64,000 nucleotides of DNA from an uncultured Alphaproteobacteria bacterium (GCA_902611475.1 CACLZW010000003.1:1-64000), one strand, 5' to 3'; shown: positions 9,302 to 19,575, counted from the stretch's first letter. Notes: generated by a model from the letters alone, not told the origin. Program-made: numbers and translations.

Positions 9302-10618
9302 TTAAGTGCCAGGAATCCAGTTAGTTCCAGCTAATGGCACTCCAGCCATCGCAGCCGACTCCACCGTTAAAGCGCATAGATCTTCTGGTTCTAAGTTTCT
9401 AAGATCATTTTTACCACAAGCTCTTGCAATGGTTTGCGCTTCCATTGTCATTACGTTAAGATAATTAGCCAACCGCCTCCCTCCTAGCTTGGGGTCTAAA
9501 CGCTTAGCCAGTTTTTTATCTTGAGTCGTTATACCTGCAGGATCGAGTCCTTCGTGCCAATCATCAAACGAACCAGCTGTTGTGCCTAATTTTTCATAAT
9601 CTTTCTGATACCTGGGATCATTGTCTCCAAGCGCAATCAATGCAGCAGATCCAATCGATACTGCATCAGCACCTAAAGCCAATGCTTTTGCGACATCAGC
9701 ACCATTCCTTATTCCTCCCGAAATAATCAGCTGAACTTTTCTATGCAAGCCTAATTCCTGTAATGCTCTTACAGCAGGTCTTACACACGCCAGCGTAGGT
9801 ATACCTACATTTTCGATAAATACCTCTTGAGTCGCTGCTGTACCTCCTTGCATTCCGTCCACAACCACGACATCGGCACCAGATTTGGCAGCTAGAGCGA
9901 CATCATAATATGGTCTAGAACCAGCAACTTTTACAAAAATAGGGACCTTCCATCCAGTAATTTCTCTCAATTCAAGTATCTTGATCTCCATATCGTCTGG
10001 CCCTGTCCAATCAGGATGCCTACATGGTGATCTTTGATCAATTCCTTTTGGCAGCGTTCGCATTTCTGCAACTCTATCATTTATCTTTTGACCAAGTAAC
10101 ATTCCTCCACCACCTGGCTTCGCACCTTGACCTACAACGATTTCGATTGCATCTGCCTTTCTAAGATCATCAGGGTTCATTCCGTATCTAGAAGGGAGAA
10201 GTTGATAGACTAGCTGTTTTGAATGACCTCTTTCCTCTTTTGTCATTCCCCCATCACCTGTTGTTGTCGATGTTCCAACCAAACTAGCACCTCTTCCTAA
10301 AGCCTCTTTTGCTTGCGCCGATAGAGCTCCGAAGCTCATTCCTGCTATAGTAATTGGAATTTCAAGATTTAGAGGATTAGAACTAAATCGGTCACCTAGG
10401 ATCACTTTTGTATTGCAAGACTCTCTGTAGCCCTCTAAAGGATACCTAGAAATTGAAGCTCCAAGAAATAATAAATCATCAAAGTTTGGCAAACTTCTTT
10501 TAGACCCCCCTCCCCTTATGTCATATATACCAGTCTCAGCTGCTCTTCTAATTTCAGAGTTTGTATATGCATCGAAAGTGTGCGAAGTTCTTGGTTCTGT
10601 TGTTGATTTCTTTTTCAC
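9302..10618 (-). CDS. glxD: FMN-binding glutamate synthase-family protein (GlxD / MgsC-like)
   Basis: GMSFGALSAQAKEALGRGAS, GQGAKPGGGGMLLGQKI and VVVDGMQGGTAATQEVF are glutamate-synthase domain signatures; order GlxB-C-D. Confidence 0.85.
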   Translation of the reverse strand: MKKKSTTEPRTSHTFDAYTNSEIRRAAETGIYDIRGGGSKRSLPNFDDLLFLGASISRYPLEGYRESCNTKVILGDRFSSNPLNLEIPITIAGMSFGALSAQAKEALGRGASLVGTSTTTGDGGMTKEERGHSKQLVYQLLPSRYGMNPDDLRKADAIEIVVGQGAKPGGGGMLLGQKINDRVAEMRTLPKGIDQRSPCRHPDWTGPDDMEIKILELREITGWKVPIFVKVAGSRPYYDVALAAKSGADVVVVDGMQGGTAATQEVFIENVGIPTLACVRPAVRALQELGLHRKVQLIISGGIRNGADVAKALALGADAVSIGSAALIALGDNDPRYQKDYEKLGTTAGSFDDWHEGLDPAGITTQDKKLAKRLDPKLGGRRLANYLNVMTMEAQTIARACGKNDLRNLEPEDLCALTVESAAMAGVPLAGTNWIPGT

Positions 10619-10627
10619 GTAATTTTC

Positions 10628-11320
10628 CTAATATATTTTAGCATTATCTACATTAAAGTTATAAAGTGAACGAGCAGAGCCAAACCGCCTAAAGGTATCT
10701 GGATTATAATCAGAAACATTAGCATTTGATAAAATATTTGCTAGATTACTAAGATGTTTTTTTGTCATTTTTTTCTCGATACAATCTGCACCTAGAGAAG
10801 CAACTTCACCTGCGACATATATATTAGCTTCGTAGATGCTATCCCCTAAAGCATGTCCAGCATCACCGAAAATAACCAAATTCCCCTTCTGTGCCATAAA
10901 GGCAGACATGTGGCCAACATTCCCCTTTACGATGATGTCTACACCCTTCATTGAAATACCACATCTTGAAGAGGCATTTCCTCCGACCAATATGCTTCCC
11001 CCATGCCCCGAGGCTCCTGCATATTGACTTACATCACCGGTAACATAAATGTTTCCTGACATCATATTTTCGCCTAATCCTGGGCCAGCTGATCCTTCAA
11101 CTTTGATATCAGAAAATTTATTCATTCCTGCACAGTAATATCCAACACTACCAACAATTTTCACAGTAATCTTTTTATTGATACCAACAGCTAACGCGTG
11201 GCTTCCTTTTGGGTTTCTTATCGAAAAAAAGCTATTTTTATCAGATCCTTGCAAAGTCTTATTAATGTCTCTCAAGGACAATTTGTTAAAATCAAGAATA
11301 TGCATTTTTAATGTCCCCAA
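10628..11320 (-). CDS. glxC: GXGXG-domain protein (GlxC / MgsB-like)
   Basis: Repeated G-rich beta-helix (GSVGYYCAGMNKFSDIKVEGSAGPGLGENMMSGNIYVTGDVSQYAGASGHGGSILVGGNA) typical of the GltB C-terminal domain. Confidence 0.85.
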   Translation of the reverse strand: MGTLKMHILDFNKLSLRDINKTLQGSDKNSFFSIRNPKGSHALAVGINKKITVKIVGSVGYYCAGMNKFSDIKVEGSAGPGLGENMMSGNIYVTGDVSQYAGASGHGGSILVGGNASSRCGISMKGVDIIVKGNVGHMSAFMAQKGNLVIFGDAGHALGDSIYEANIYVAGEVASLGADCIEKKMTKKHLSNLANILSNANVSDYNPDTFRRFGSARSLYNFNVDNAKIY

Positions 11321-12204
11321 AAGTAAACAGTAGCGGGCTCTGGCTCCCAGACTTTGGCCTTTTCTATATTTGGTAAAGAGGTTAAGGCTCTATACTCGGA
11401 CCCAAAAGCTACATAATCAGGGGTCTCTGCGAGTACAGCGGGCTTGCAGGCGATCGGATCTCTTAGAACTCCAAAACCGTTTTCCGTACCAACTACAAAC
11501 GTATAAAAACCATCAAGCTCTACAAGGGCGCTTTCCAAAGCTTCCTTAAGTGTTTTTCCATTATTCATTCTGTAAGTAATAAAGCTGGCAGCTACCTCAG
11601 AATCATTTTCTGTTTCAAAGGTCATCTCTTTTCTAATTAATTCTCGTCGAAGAGAGTTGTGATTTGATAACGACCCATTATGTACCAAACATTGATCTTC
11701 GCCTGTGGAGAATGGATGTGCACCAAGTGTTGTAACTGCGGATTCTGTTGCCATGCGGGTGTGGCCAATACCGTGGGACCCCTTCATTTTAGCTATTTCA
11801 AATCTTTTTACGACTTCAGCCGGCTTGCCTATCTCTTTATAAATTTCCATTTTTTTGCCAACACTTAATATTCTTAAATTGGGGAAGCTATCATTTATGA
11901 GATTGGTAACCTGATCTTTTTGCTTCACGTCAAGCTTTATGACTGCATGCGTGGAATGAATTTTAAGACTGAAAGATATTTCTTTCTTAGCAGATAAAAA
12001 CTTTTTTAGCTTTTGAAAGTCGTGTTTGGGAGATCTAGACTGGACCGTTATCTTTGTTTTACTAGCCAATGGCTTTCCGTAAATCGCTAAACCTGCACTA
12101 TCGGGACCTCTATCGCTCATACTTTCAAGCATTTTTGAAAGATGTACCCCTAGATTAGCAGATATATTCTCTTGTTTTGCAAATAGACCAACTATACCAC
12201 ACAT
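11308..12204 (-). CDS. glxB: Class II glutamine amidotransferase domain protein (GlxB / MgsA-like)
   Basis: N-terminal MCGIVGLF (Cys2 nucleophile), SDRGPDSAGLAIY, GHTRMATES, HNGSLSNH. Confidence 0.88.
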   Translation of the reverse strand: MCGIVGLFAKQENISANLGVHLSKMLESMSDRGPDSAGLAIYGKPLASKTKITVQSRSPKHDFQKLKKFLSAKKEISFSLKIHSTHAVIKLDVKQKDQVTNLINDSFPNLRILSVGKKMEIYKEIGKPAEVVKRFEIAKMKGSHGIGHTRMATESAVTTLGAHPFSTGEDQCLVHNGSLSNHNSLRRELIRKEMTFETENDSEVAASFITYRMNNGKTLKEALESALVELDGFYTFVVGTENGFGVLRDPIACKPAVLAETPDYVAFGSEYRALTSLPNIEKAKVWEPEPATVYFWGH

Positions 12205-12262
12205 TCAGATTGCTCTTTCAGAATTAAGTAAATACATCGTCTCTAACTGCTCACCTTTAAAT

Positions 12263-12781
12263 TTAATATGCTTTTTTCAATGCTTTTTCTAATTTTTTGT
12301 ATTCAGGACAAGAAGTACCGCAAATGTTTTTGAGTAAAATAAGATTTTTTTCTGCCAACTCTTTTTTATTGGTTTTAATGAATAACTCTCCTTGATACTC
12401 AAGAGCCCCCTTATGCCGTGGATCTAGCTGAAGCGCTTTTTTGTAGAACTGCCCGCTCTTACCGTACTGCCCCATTTTCCTGTAGATAAAGCCATAATAA
12501 TTATTTATATCAGCGTTATCTGGGTACTCATTATCTAATAGTCTAACCTGTGTCAAAGCTTGACTGAACTGGTCGCTGTAAAGCAATCTTTCGATTAAGC
12601 CCAGTCTACTCTTCAACTGCATCGCCTTCATCATATCGCCTGAAGTTAAACTACTACCCCCGGAGCTGGACCCAGAAGAGCTCGAGCCGGAAGAATATGA
12701 GCCTCCTCCGCCAGCATTAATATTGAAAATAAATATAAGACCTAACAAGCCATAATAAGTAGCAAAACTAATTTTTTTCAT
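12263..12781 (-). CDS. Small secreted TPR-repeat protein with Ser/Gly-rich linker
   Basis: Signal-like MKKISFATYYGLLGLIFIFNINA, GGGGSYSSGSSSSGSSSGGSS, then NADINNYYGFIYRKMGQYGKSGQFYKKALQLDP TPR. Start chosen at the second Met. Confidence 0.6.
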   Translation of the reverse strand: MKKISFATYYGLLGLIFIFNINAGGGGSYSSGSSSSGSSSGGSSLTSGDMMKAMQLKSRLGLIERLLYSDQFSQALTQVRLLDNEYPDNADINNYYGFIYRKMGQYGKSGQFYKKALQLDPRHKGALEYQGELFIKTNKKELAEKNLILLKNICGTSCPEYKKLEKALKKAY

Positions 12782-12856
12782 CACAAACCTCATATTTGTT
12801 TTGGTAGAGAATTAAAGCATTATTTCAAAATTTCAAATATAGTTTTCCGGTCTAAG

Positions 12857-13828
12857 TTAGGTGCTTTCTGAAATAATTGAAATCATTTCGAACATTATAG
12901 CCATTGCTGTGTGTGCGGTTATATTATTTGGGCAATCTTTTGTGGGCATCATACAAACTATATCTCCACCAATAACATTCATCCCCCGAGTTAATCTGAC
13001 TAAACTTATAGCTTCGTCTATATCAAAGCCCCTAGAACTGGCCTCCAAATTTGCTACACCAGGTGCTATGGTTGGATCAAGGCAGTCCAGATCAAACGTA
13101 ATATATACAGGTCTACCATCGAGTATTTTTTTTGCTTGTGCTATTACGGACTTAAGACCCCTTTTCCTAAATTCTTTCATCGTCACGACATTATACCCGT
13201 ACTCATAACTAGGTTCCAGCCAATCCAATGTGCGTGGGTGTCCTCTTAGACCAATTTGCATCGATGATTTTGGATCCACATTTCCCTGATCCGCAAGATA
13301 TGCACCCCAATGTGCTGCAGACTTTTTTGCACCTAAAAAGTGGTCCACCTTTGTGAAAACATCAGTGTGGGCGTCTAAATGTAGCAAACTGACAGGTTTT
13401 CCATCTGAAAGCTTACCTTTTCCAAGAGCCTGAATGATCCCTCCCGTTATGGAATGGTCTCCTCCAATAGAGATAGGTTTAGAGTTGGCATTATCTATTG
13501 TTTTAAAAAAATTAGTTATTTGCGCAATACAATGTTCGTTATCATTCGCTCTCGGGAAAGGCACATCACCTGCATCAACAATTTTTGCAATATCCCAGGG
13601 GTTTATTCCAAAATCTAAATGTGCTCGTCTACCAATTGATGATATATTTCTTAGAGCTCTAGGGCCAAGGTGTTGATCTCTTTCCGTTGTCCCATTTCCT
13701 GTGGAATGCGGAACGCCCACCAATGAAATGTCACTTCCTAAAACTTTATCCTGAGGACATCTGAAAAGAGTGGGCACACCCCACCAGTATAAGTTTTCCA
13801 TCATTGAGTTATCGTGCTCTAGTGCCAT
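12857..13828 (-). CDS. Agmatinase-family ureohydrolase
   Basis: ISIGGDHSITGG, HLDAHTDVF and ITFDLDCLDPTIAPG metal-binding motifs. Start MALEHDNSMMENLYWWG is preceded by a GAGGAG-type RBS. Confidence 0.85.
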   Translation of the reverse strand: MALEHDNSMMENLYWWGVPTLFRCPQDKVLGSDISLVGVPHSTGNGTTERDQHLGPRALRNISSIGRRAHLDFGINPWDIAKIVDAGDVPFPRANDNEHCIAQITNFFKTIDNANSKPISIGGDHSITGGIIQALGKGKLSDGKPVSLLHLDAHTDVFTKVDHFLGAKKSAAHWGAYLADQGNVDPKSSMQIGLRGHPRTLDWLEPSYEYGYNVVTMKEFRKRGLKSVIAQAKKILDGRPVYITFDLDCLDPTIAPGVANLEASSRGFDIDEAISLVRLTRGMNVIGGDIVCMMPTKDCPNNITAHTAMAIMFEMISIISEST

Positions 13829-13935
13829 CTGAAACTCCTCACTGTAAAAATACTTTCGATTTCTTGACCAATCTATAGTATAAACTAAACACAGATACCA
13901 GGTTAGTCCACCTTTTGGATGAAAGGAGATGTAAT

Positions 13936-14796
13936 ATGAGAACAATTATATTTGCAGTTTTTTCTTTTTACGTAGTAACTAGTAACGCGTTTTCTGATCA
14001 AATTCCTTTAAAGTATCAAGGGTATTGGTCTGGTAAATCTTGTAAGTTTTCAATAGAGCAATATGCTTTATTTATTGGAAGCAATGGCTATATTTATGAA
14101 GATGACACTCAAGTTGAATTTAATTTTGTGTTTCCCAAAAATGTAGAAAATTGGACGGCATTCCAAACGAGTGATAACAACCCAAACTTCAACTACTTTT
14201 ATCAAATAGATAGAGGACAACTAGTAGAAAGATATCCTCCAGAAAACTGGGATGGGTCTGATTACAGTTTTCTAAAAAACCAGCAAACGCAGGACACAAT
14301 ATACTATAAATGCGAAAGTAATGATCCGTTAATAGAGAGCAAATATGGAGAATTACTTAGCTTGCTAAACAGCTCTGTAGTACAGTCATGCAGAAACCCT
14401 GAGCAAGACAAATGCCTTCAAGATTTATTTAAATTTTTAGATGTAAACAAAGACAAGAGACTTCACCGAGCTGAATTAAATAGAGGACTACGTTCCCTAA
14501 GCTTGGTTTCAGTTCTCTTAGGCCAAAATACTAATGATGACTTAGATAAGACTACCACCTTTGGAGTGTATGTTGCAATTGTACCTTTTTTGCCTCTGAT
14601 TACCCAAACGTTAATGGCTAATATTGATTATGATGGATCTAATAGTCTTTCAATTGATGAAATATCACAGGACCGAAATGACTTGTTTTCAGCAATCGTA
14701 TCTGCAAAAGATGGGGTAATTGAAGATATAAGGTCGCTTCCTGGTGTGCTTCAAAATTTTGCGCCATTGTTACAAGGCTTAGGTAATTTTAACTAA
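13936..14796 (+). CDS. Predicted exported protein with two EF-hand motifs
   Basis: Signal-like MRTIIFAVFSFYVVTSNAFS; DVNKDKRLHRAE and DYDGSNSLSIDE loops; AAAGGAG RBS upstream of ATG 13936. Confidence 0.6.
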   Translation: MRTIIFAVFSFYVVTSNAFSDQIPLKYQGYWSGKSCKFSIEQYALFIGSNGYIYEDDTQVEFNFVFPKNVENWTAFQTSDNNPNFNYFYQIDRGQLVERYPPENWDGSDYSFLKNQQTQDTIYYKCESNDPLIESKYGELLSLLNSSVVQSCRNPEQDKCLQDLFKFLDVNKDKRLHRAELNRGLRSLSLVSVLLGQNTNDDLDKTTTFGVYVAIVPFLPLITQTLMANIDYDGSNSLSIDEISQDRNDLFSAIVSAKDGVIEDIRSLPGVLQNFAPLLQGLGNFN

Positions 14797-14801
14797 CACA
14801 A

Positions 14802-15416
14802 TTAATCATTATCTATATTTCCAGCCCCTGCTCCCGTTGTTCGAGATAGTTCGCTTTCGGGAACCAGCATGTTATATGCTAGATCAGAAAGTTCTTTGAA
14901 TACATTTTCATCTAACAACATTCTTGAGCGTTTAGCTATTGGATTATTCAGCTCGCTATTGTTTAAGCGTATCTCTATATCATTGCTACGTCTGAAGTTG
15001 TCGTTTTTCCAATTAAGTTGATCATTAAAAAGTACAGCACAGATTTCTTTATTTTTATGGAAACTAAAACTAAAACCATAATAGTTAGAAGCTAGTCCAA
15101 CCAAAAGCATCGAAGAGTCAATATTTTCCAATACCACACTTTTACAAGACTCTGAAACAAGCAAATCAATTGCGCTAACCCCTTCGAAAATTGCTCGTGA
15201 ATTGCTAAAAATTAAACTTACGCCGTTTTTTTGAGGTGATACGGGTGGGTGGCGTTTACAATGTAGGGAATATAAAAGCTCTTTGCAACCAGGCAAAGAA
15301 CAAGACTCTAGAAAACTAACACCAAACGATAAATCTTCACAGACCCCAGCAGGAACGTTGCTACCCATACTTGCGTTAAATACTAAGTCTTTTAGCTCCG
15401 AAAAAGAAAGATCCAT
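14802..15416 (-). CDS. Conserved hypothetical protein (DUF3726-like)
   Basis: MDLSFSELKDLVFNASMGSNVPAGVCEDLSFG...GAGAGNIDND. TAATG overlap with the upstream gene. Family call from memory of the C-terminal GAG..DND ending. Confidence 0.5.
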   Translation of the reverse strand: MDLSFSELKDLVFNASMGSNVPAGVCEDLSFGVSFLESCSLPGCKELLYSLHCKRHPPVSPQKNGVSLIFSNSRAIFEGVSAIDLLVSESCKSVVLENIDSSMLLVGLASNYYGFSFSFHKNKEICAVLFNDQLNWKNDNFRRSNDIEIRLNNSELNNPIAKRSRMLLDENVFKELSDLAYNMLVPESELSRTTGAGAGNIDND

Positions 15417-17113
15417 TAGGAATATTCGAGTGTAGGCATCCACCAATCGTCATTTTTTTGGTCATTAAGTTCGTTTTTTAGAGGTGCTCCTTGAAATAAG
15501 TTTACTCTAACCCACCTGTCTGATTTCGGATCAAATTTAGACGCGCCAAAAAAGGATAGTTTACAACGTAGCATATCTATAGGTTTGCAATGTTCATCAA
15601 TTAAATTATCGTGTATTTCGGAGTATGGAGCCCAAGCATTCGTTTGTATCCTGCGAATAATAAATCTATGTTCAGGGTGTTTCATTAAAAATTCTGCTAC
15701 GATCATATCATCGTGGAAACTTCCAATATCGGCATGCAAAGAATACACCCTCCTAGCAATATCTAAAGGCCTTTCTAAATCCTGGCCTTCCTCTTCATAC
15801 CTGTTCCCCAATCTTGGCTCCAACTTTTCTTCTGAAACGTACCAAAATCTTGATTGATTTTCTTTCAAAGAAAAATCTATTTTCAAAGCCCAAGAGAAGT
15901 TCTTTTTTATTAAGTCAGATAACTCACGCACTCTCATTTTAGGGAAAAGCATAGGCAATTTAGTGCTCTCTAAACATAGATCAAGCCCGTCAATCAGATC
16001 TCCACCAACTTCTAAAAACAATGAAACGATTAGCTCTTGGCATTCTGTCGAATAATTCTTCGAACTATTAAAAATCTTTTTTAAAGCATTGATTTTTAAC
16101 AATTTTTCTAAAGTAAATTCATTTATTATTGATACCCACTCAGCTTTTAAAATATCAATTCTTTTCTTCTGTCTATCATCGTCAGTATTCCAAGAGTTAA
16201 TAAATGCTTTGACTCTAGATGTAAGCTCAATTAATCTTTCAGCCTTTTCTTTAGAAAGCTCTGCTAAATCAATCATTCGCGACAATGCAGTTTCACGAAC
16301 TTGAAACCAATTATTCAACAAGACAGGATGTTTGACCAAAAATGGAGCCATTCCAAGCCCAGTTGCATTACCAATTCCTAGATATCTTTGGATTTTTTTA
16401 TCAAGGGGAACAAATTTTATGGGGTTACGGGCTTTTGCAACATGATTAACTAGGTCTAGTGAAAAGCCTCTGATCAAGTACACTGTCAGCATTTCAAGCT
16501 GAAACGGTACAGAAAAGTCAGAAAGTTCACTATGATTTTTTCTATCATCAATGCCGAATTTTCCGTTTCCATACACCGCTGTGGTTCGCATTAAATATCC
16601 AATATCATTTATCAGCTCGCTTGGGGGTTGCTTGCCTTCACTTAATGACTGCGCTACCAGCTCAAACATCCTTACAGATTTGTTAGCCCTACTCAGAACC
16701 AGCTCTGTATTTTTATACCTTCCCGCCTCTTGAAAAGGTAACTGCGTTTTAAGCCTTTCAATATCTGAAATTGATGGAACGCCATCAAAAAGAGCAAAAG
16801 AGGTATCCCAAGCAGACGCAATAACTCTATCAGTCCTTTGTGAAGTCTCTATATGATTAGAAAATGCGATTAAAGCGAGGTTTTTTCCAAAGAGGTTCAA
16901 TTGATAAACCGCATTACCAAATCCGTTTTTATCCATTTTCCAACGCGAACAACTAATGCACGTTTTTTGCTGTATCATTTTACGGATCAATATTCTTGAA
17001 AAAGACAGCCTTGATGGATGGAAGGACCCCATTCTTTCCAGCTTCATAACCTCAGAAGGCATCCTAATATTTGGCTGTGGGCCACACAACTGTTGTTCTT
17101 TTTCTATCACCAA
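15416..17113 (-). CDS. Conserved hypothetical protein, 565 aa
   Basis: Long ORF: LERMGSFHPSRLSFSRILIRKM...DRVIASAWDTSFALFDGVPS...YLMRTTAVYGNGKFG. Resembles a hypothetical family I associate with Rhodobacteraceae/Rhizobiales. Confidence 0.6.
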   Translation of the reverse strand: MVIEKEQQLCGPQPNIRMPSEVMKLERMGSFHPSRLSFSRILIRKMIQQKTCISCSRWKMDKNGFGNAVYQLNLFGKNLALIAFSNHIETSQRTDRVIASAWDTSFALFDGVPSISDIERLKTQLPFQEAGRYKNTELVLSRANKSVRMFELVAQSLSEGKQPPSELINDIGYLMRTTAVYGNGKFGIDDRKNHSELSDFSVPFQLEMLTVYLIRGFSLDLVNHVAKARNPIKFVPLDKKIQRYLGIGNATGLGMAPFLVKHPVLLNNWFQVRETALSRMIDLAELSKEKAERLIELTSRVKAFINSWNTDDDRQKKRIDILKAEWVSIINEFTLEKLLKINALKKIFNSSKNYSTECQELIVSLFLEVGGDLIDGLDLCLESTKLPMLFPKMRVRELSDLIKKNFSWALKIDFSLKENQSRFWYVSEEKLEPRLGNRYEEEGQDLERPLDIARRVYSLHADIGSFHDDMIVAEFLMKHPEHRFIIRRIQTNAWAPYSEIHDNLIDEHCKPIDMLRCKLSFFGASKFDPKSDRWVRVNLFQGAPLKNELNDQKNDDWWMPTLEYS

Positions 17114-17114
17114 C

Positions 17115-18119
17115 TTATATCGCCTTATTAAAAGAATGTTTAAAAAACTTCATCCAGTTGAGTCCCATAATAGAATTAATTTCATCATTATCAAATCCAA
17201 TATGCTTTAATCCATCCTTAATATTGATAAAATCTTTGTTTGATTTGAACCAATTAGGCTGAATAGGAAAGCCAGGGTTAGAAGAATCTCCTTCTCCAAA
17301 GTCTTTTGTTTTGGTCCATCTTCCATTTCTCATCCATTCCACGATACTATCAGGCTGATTTTGACAAAGATCACTTCCTATCCCAATATTTTTTGATCCA
17401 AATTTTTCTGCTGTTTTTGCAATCATTTTACAAAAATCTTTAATAGTACAATCACTCCCATTATGTAAATGGTGAGGATAAATAGAAAATCCCAGCATAC
17501 CACCATTTTTAAACATTCGGTCTAGAACTTCATCTGACTTATTTCTTAAGGCAGAATGCCAGAAAGCTGGATTAGCATGAGTAATTGCAATCGGCCGTGA
17601 CGAATTATCAATTGCCTCTAAAGTTGACCGATTAGAAGAATGGCTCATGTCAACAACAATCCCAAGCCTATTCATTTCTTTAATAACTTCTTTACCCATT
17701 CTTGTTAAGCCAGGGTCATTCTTTTCATAACAACCTGTAGCAAGAAGCGATTGGTTATTATAAGAGAGCTGCATAAATCGAACACCAAGCTTTTGCCAAA
17801 CTTCTAACAAAGAAATGTCATCTTCTATTGGAGACGGGTTTTGAAAACCGAAAATAATCGCTGTTTTATTATTTTTCTTAGCAGATAATATTTCATCATA
17901 ACTACCTGCTTGCACAATATACTCCGAATAATTATTGAAATATTCGTTCCATTTCTCAAGGTTTAAAACAGCTTCCCGAAAATTTTCATGGTAGGCAATA
18001 GTTACGTGGACACAGTCAACGCCACCTTGTCTCATTTGCTCAAAAATTTCCTTAGACCAATTAGCATATTGCAAACAATCTACTGTAAATTTATTGCTTG
18101 TTTCCGGGTCAATAGACAA
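17115..18119 (-). CDS. Membrane dipeptidase family (M19) protein
   Basis: VDMSHSSNRSTLEAI, AITHANPAFW, IGIGSDLCQ and FGFQNPSPIEDD motifs. Confidence 0.85.
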   Translation of the reverse strand: MSIDPETSNKFTVDCLQYANWSKEIFEQMRQGGVDCVHVTIAYHENFREAVLNLEKWNEYFNNYSEYIVQAGSYDEILSAKKNNKTAIIFGFQNPSPIEDDISLLEVWQKLGVRFMQLSYNNQSLLATGCYEKNDPGLTRMGKEVIKEMNRLGIVVDMSHSSNRSTLEAIDNSSRPIAITHANPAFWHSALRNKSDEVLDRMFKNGGMLGFSIYPHHLHNGSDCTIKDFCKMIAKTAEKFGSKNIGIGSDLCQNQPDSIVEWMRNGRWTKTKDFGEGDSSNPGFPIQPNWFKSNKDFINIKDGLKHIGFDNDEINSIMGLNWMKFFKHSFNKAI

Positions 18120-18142
18120 ATCAAATCCCCTGCTGATATCCT

Positions 18143-19558
18143 TTACTCCATTATTGCTTTAGTCTCTAAGAATTCTTCCAAACCCCACTCAGCCTTCTCT
18201 CGCCCATTACCCGATTGCTTAAAGCCACCAAATGGTGCATTAGTTCCTCCACTACCATAATTAACATGGATTTGACCTGCTCTAATTTGCCTTGCGACAC
18301 TCCTTAATTTTTCGGAGTCACTACCACATACATAAGCGGAAAGGCCATAGCTTGTATCATTCGCAATCTGAACCGCATTATCAATGTCTTCATACGGGAT
18401 TACAGATAAGACGGGGCCGAATATTTCTTCTTGTGCAATTTCCATGGAGTTATTTACATCTCCAAAAATAGTTGGCTTAACAAAATAACCGGCATTAAGC
18501 CCTCTAGGCTTGCCTAATCCACCAGTTACTAATTGAGCACCAGCCTTAATCCCTGATTCAATTAACCTTTGCACCTTATCGAATTGAGCTTGACTTACTA
18601 GCGGACCAATGTCTGTGTCTTCTTTCGTCGGGTCACCAGTTATCAATTTTTCTGCAACATTTTTTGCAATTTCCAAAGCTTCATTTTGTCGATTTTTCGG
18701 TACTATCATTCGGGTTGGGGCATTACAAGACTGTCCAGTATTCTCCATAATTTTTTGCACGCCAACAGTGACCGATTGCTCAAACTTTTCGTCATCGAAA
18801 ATTATATTTGGTGATTTTCCTCCAAGTTCCTGACTCACTCTCTTAACCGATTTTGCTGCTGCCTGAGCAACAGCGACTCCTCCCCTAGTTGAACCAGTAA
18901 AAGACATCATATCTACATCCTTATGGTTAGATAAAGCTTCTCCTACAACCGGACCCAAGCCATGCACCATATTAAAAACTCCTTTAGGAACCTTTGCGGC
19001 ATCCATTATTTCGGCAATTATATTAGCTGATACTGGTGATATTTCGCTTGGTTTCAGGATTGCTGTGCACCCTGAGGCAAGACACGGTCCGAGCTTCGAT
19101 ATAGTTTGGTTTATTGGCCAATTCCAAGGTGTGATAAGCCCACAAACTCCAATTGGTTCGTGCCTTACAGTATAGCCATTAAAAGGGTATTCAAATTTAT
19201 GTTCTTCTAGCACCCTTATTGCAGTCTTTAAATGACCTAAACCTACAGCTGCTTGTGCACCGCGAGAAAGCTTTACAGGTGACCCCATTTCTTTAGTGAT
19301 AGCTTCCACAAAATCTTCAAAGCGATTTTTAAACTGGTTTCTTATTTCTTTCAACAAGTCTAAACGCTCATCTACACTTGTCCGCGCATAGCTTGAAAAC
19401 GCAGTTTTTGCAGCCTCAACTGCCTTGTCAATATCCTGCTGAGAGCCAACGTTTAGTGTCCCAATAACTGATTCATCCGATGGATTAATAATATTTATTT
19501 TTTCATCTTTTTCAGGGGAGACCCATTCTCCATTAATGTAGAATTTATCTAGTTTCAT
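18143..19558 (-). CDS. Aldehyde dehydrogenase family protein
   Basis: ITPWNWPINQTISKLGPCLASGCTAILKPSE, FTGSTRGG, SQELGGKSPNIIF, NTGQSCNAPTRM (catalytic Cys), EIFGPVLSVI. Confidence 0.92.
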   Translation of the reverse strand: MKLDKFYINGEWVSPEKDEKINIINPSDESVIGTLNVGSQQDIDKAVEAAKTAFSSYARTSVDERLDLLKEIRNQFKNRFEDFVEAITKEMGSPVKLSRGAQAAVGLGHLKTAIRVLEEHKFEYPFNGYTVRHEPIGVCGLITPWNWPINQTISKLGPCLASGCTAILKPSEISPVSANIIAEIMDAAKVPKGVFNMVHGLGPVVGEALSNHKDVDMMSFTGSTRGGVAVAQAAAKSVKRVSQELGGKSPNIIFDDEKFEQSVTVGVQKIMENTGQSCNAPTRMIVPKNRQNEALEIAKNVAEKLITGDPTKEDTDIGPLVSQAQFDKVQRLIESGIKAGAQLVTGGLGKPRGLNAGYFVKPTIFGDVNNSMEIAQEEIFGPVLSVIPYEDIDNAVQIANDTSYGLSAYVCGSDSEKLRSVARQIRAGQIHVNYGSGGTNAPFGGFKQSGNGREKAEWGLEEFLETKAIME

Positions 19559-19575
19559 TGATTATACCTTTCCTA

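Noticed and set aside
12861-13208. 115-aa plus-strand ORF
   Set aside because: Antisense to the ureohydrolase, whose metal-binding motifs are in the minus-strand frame.
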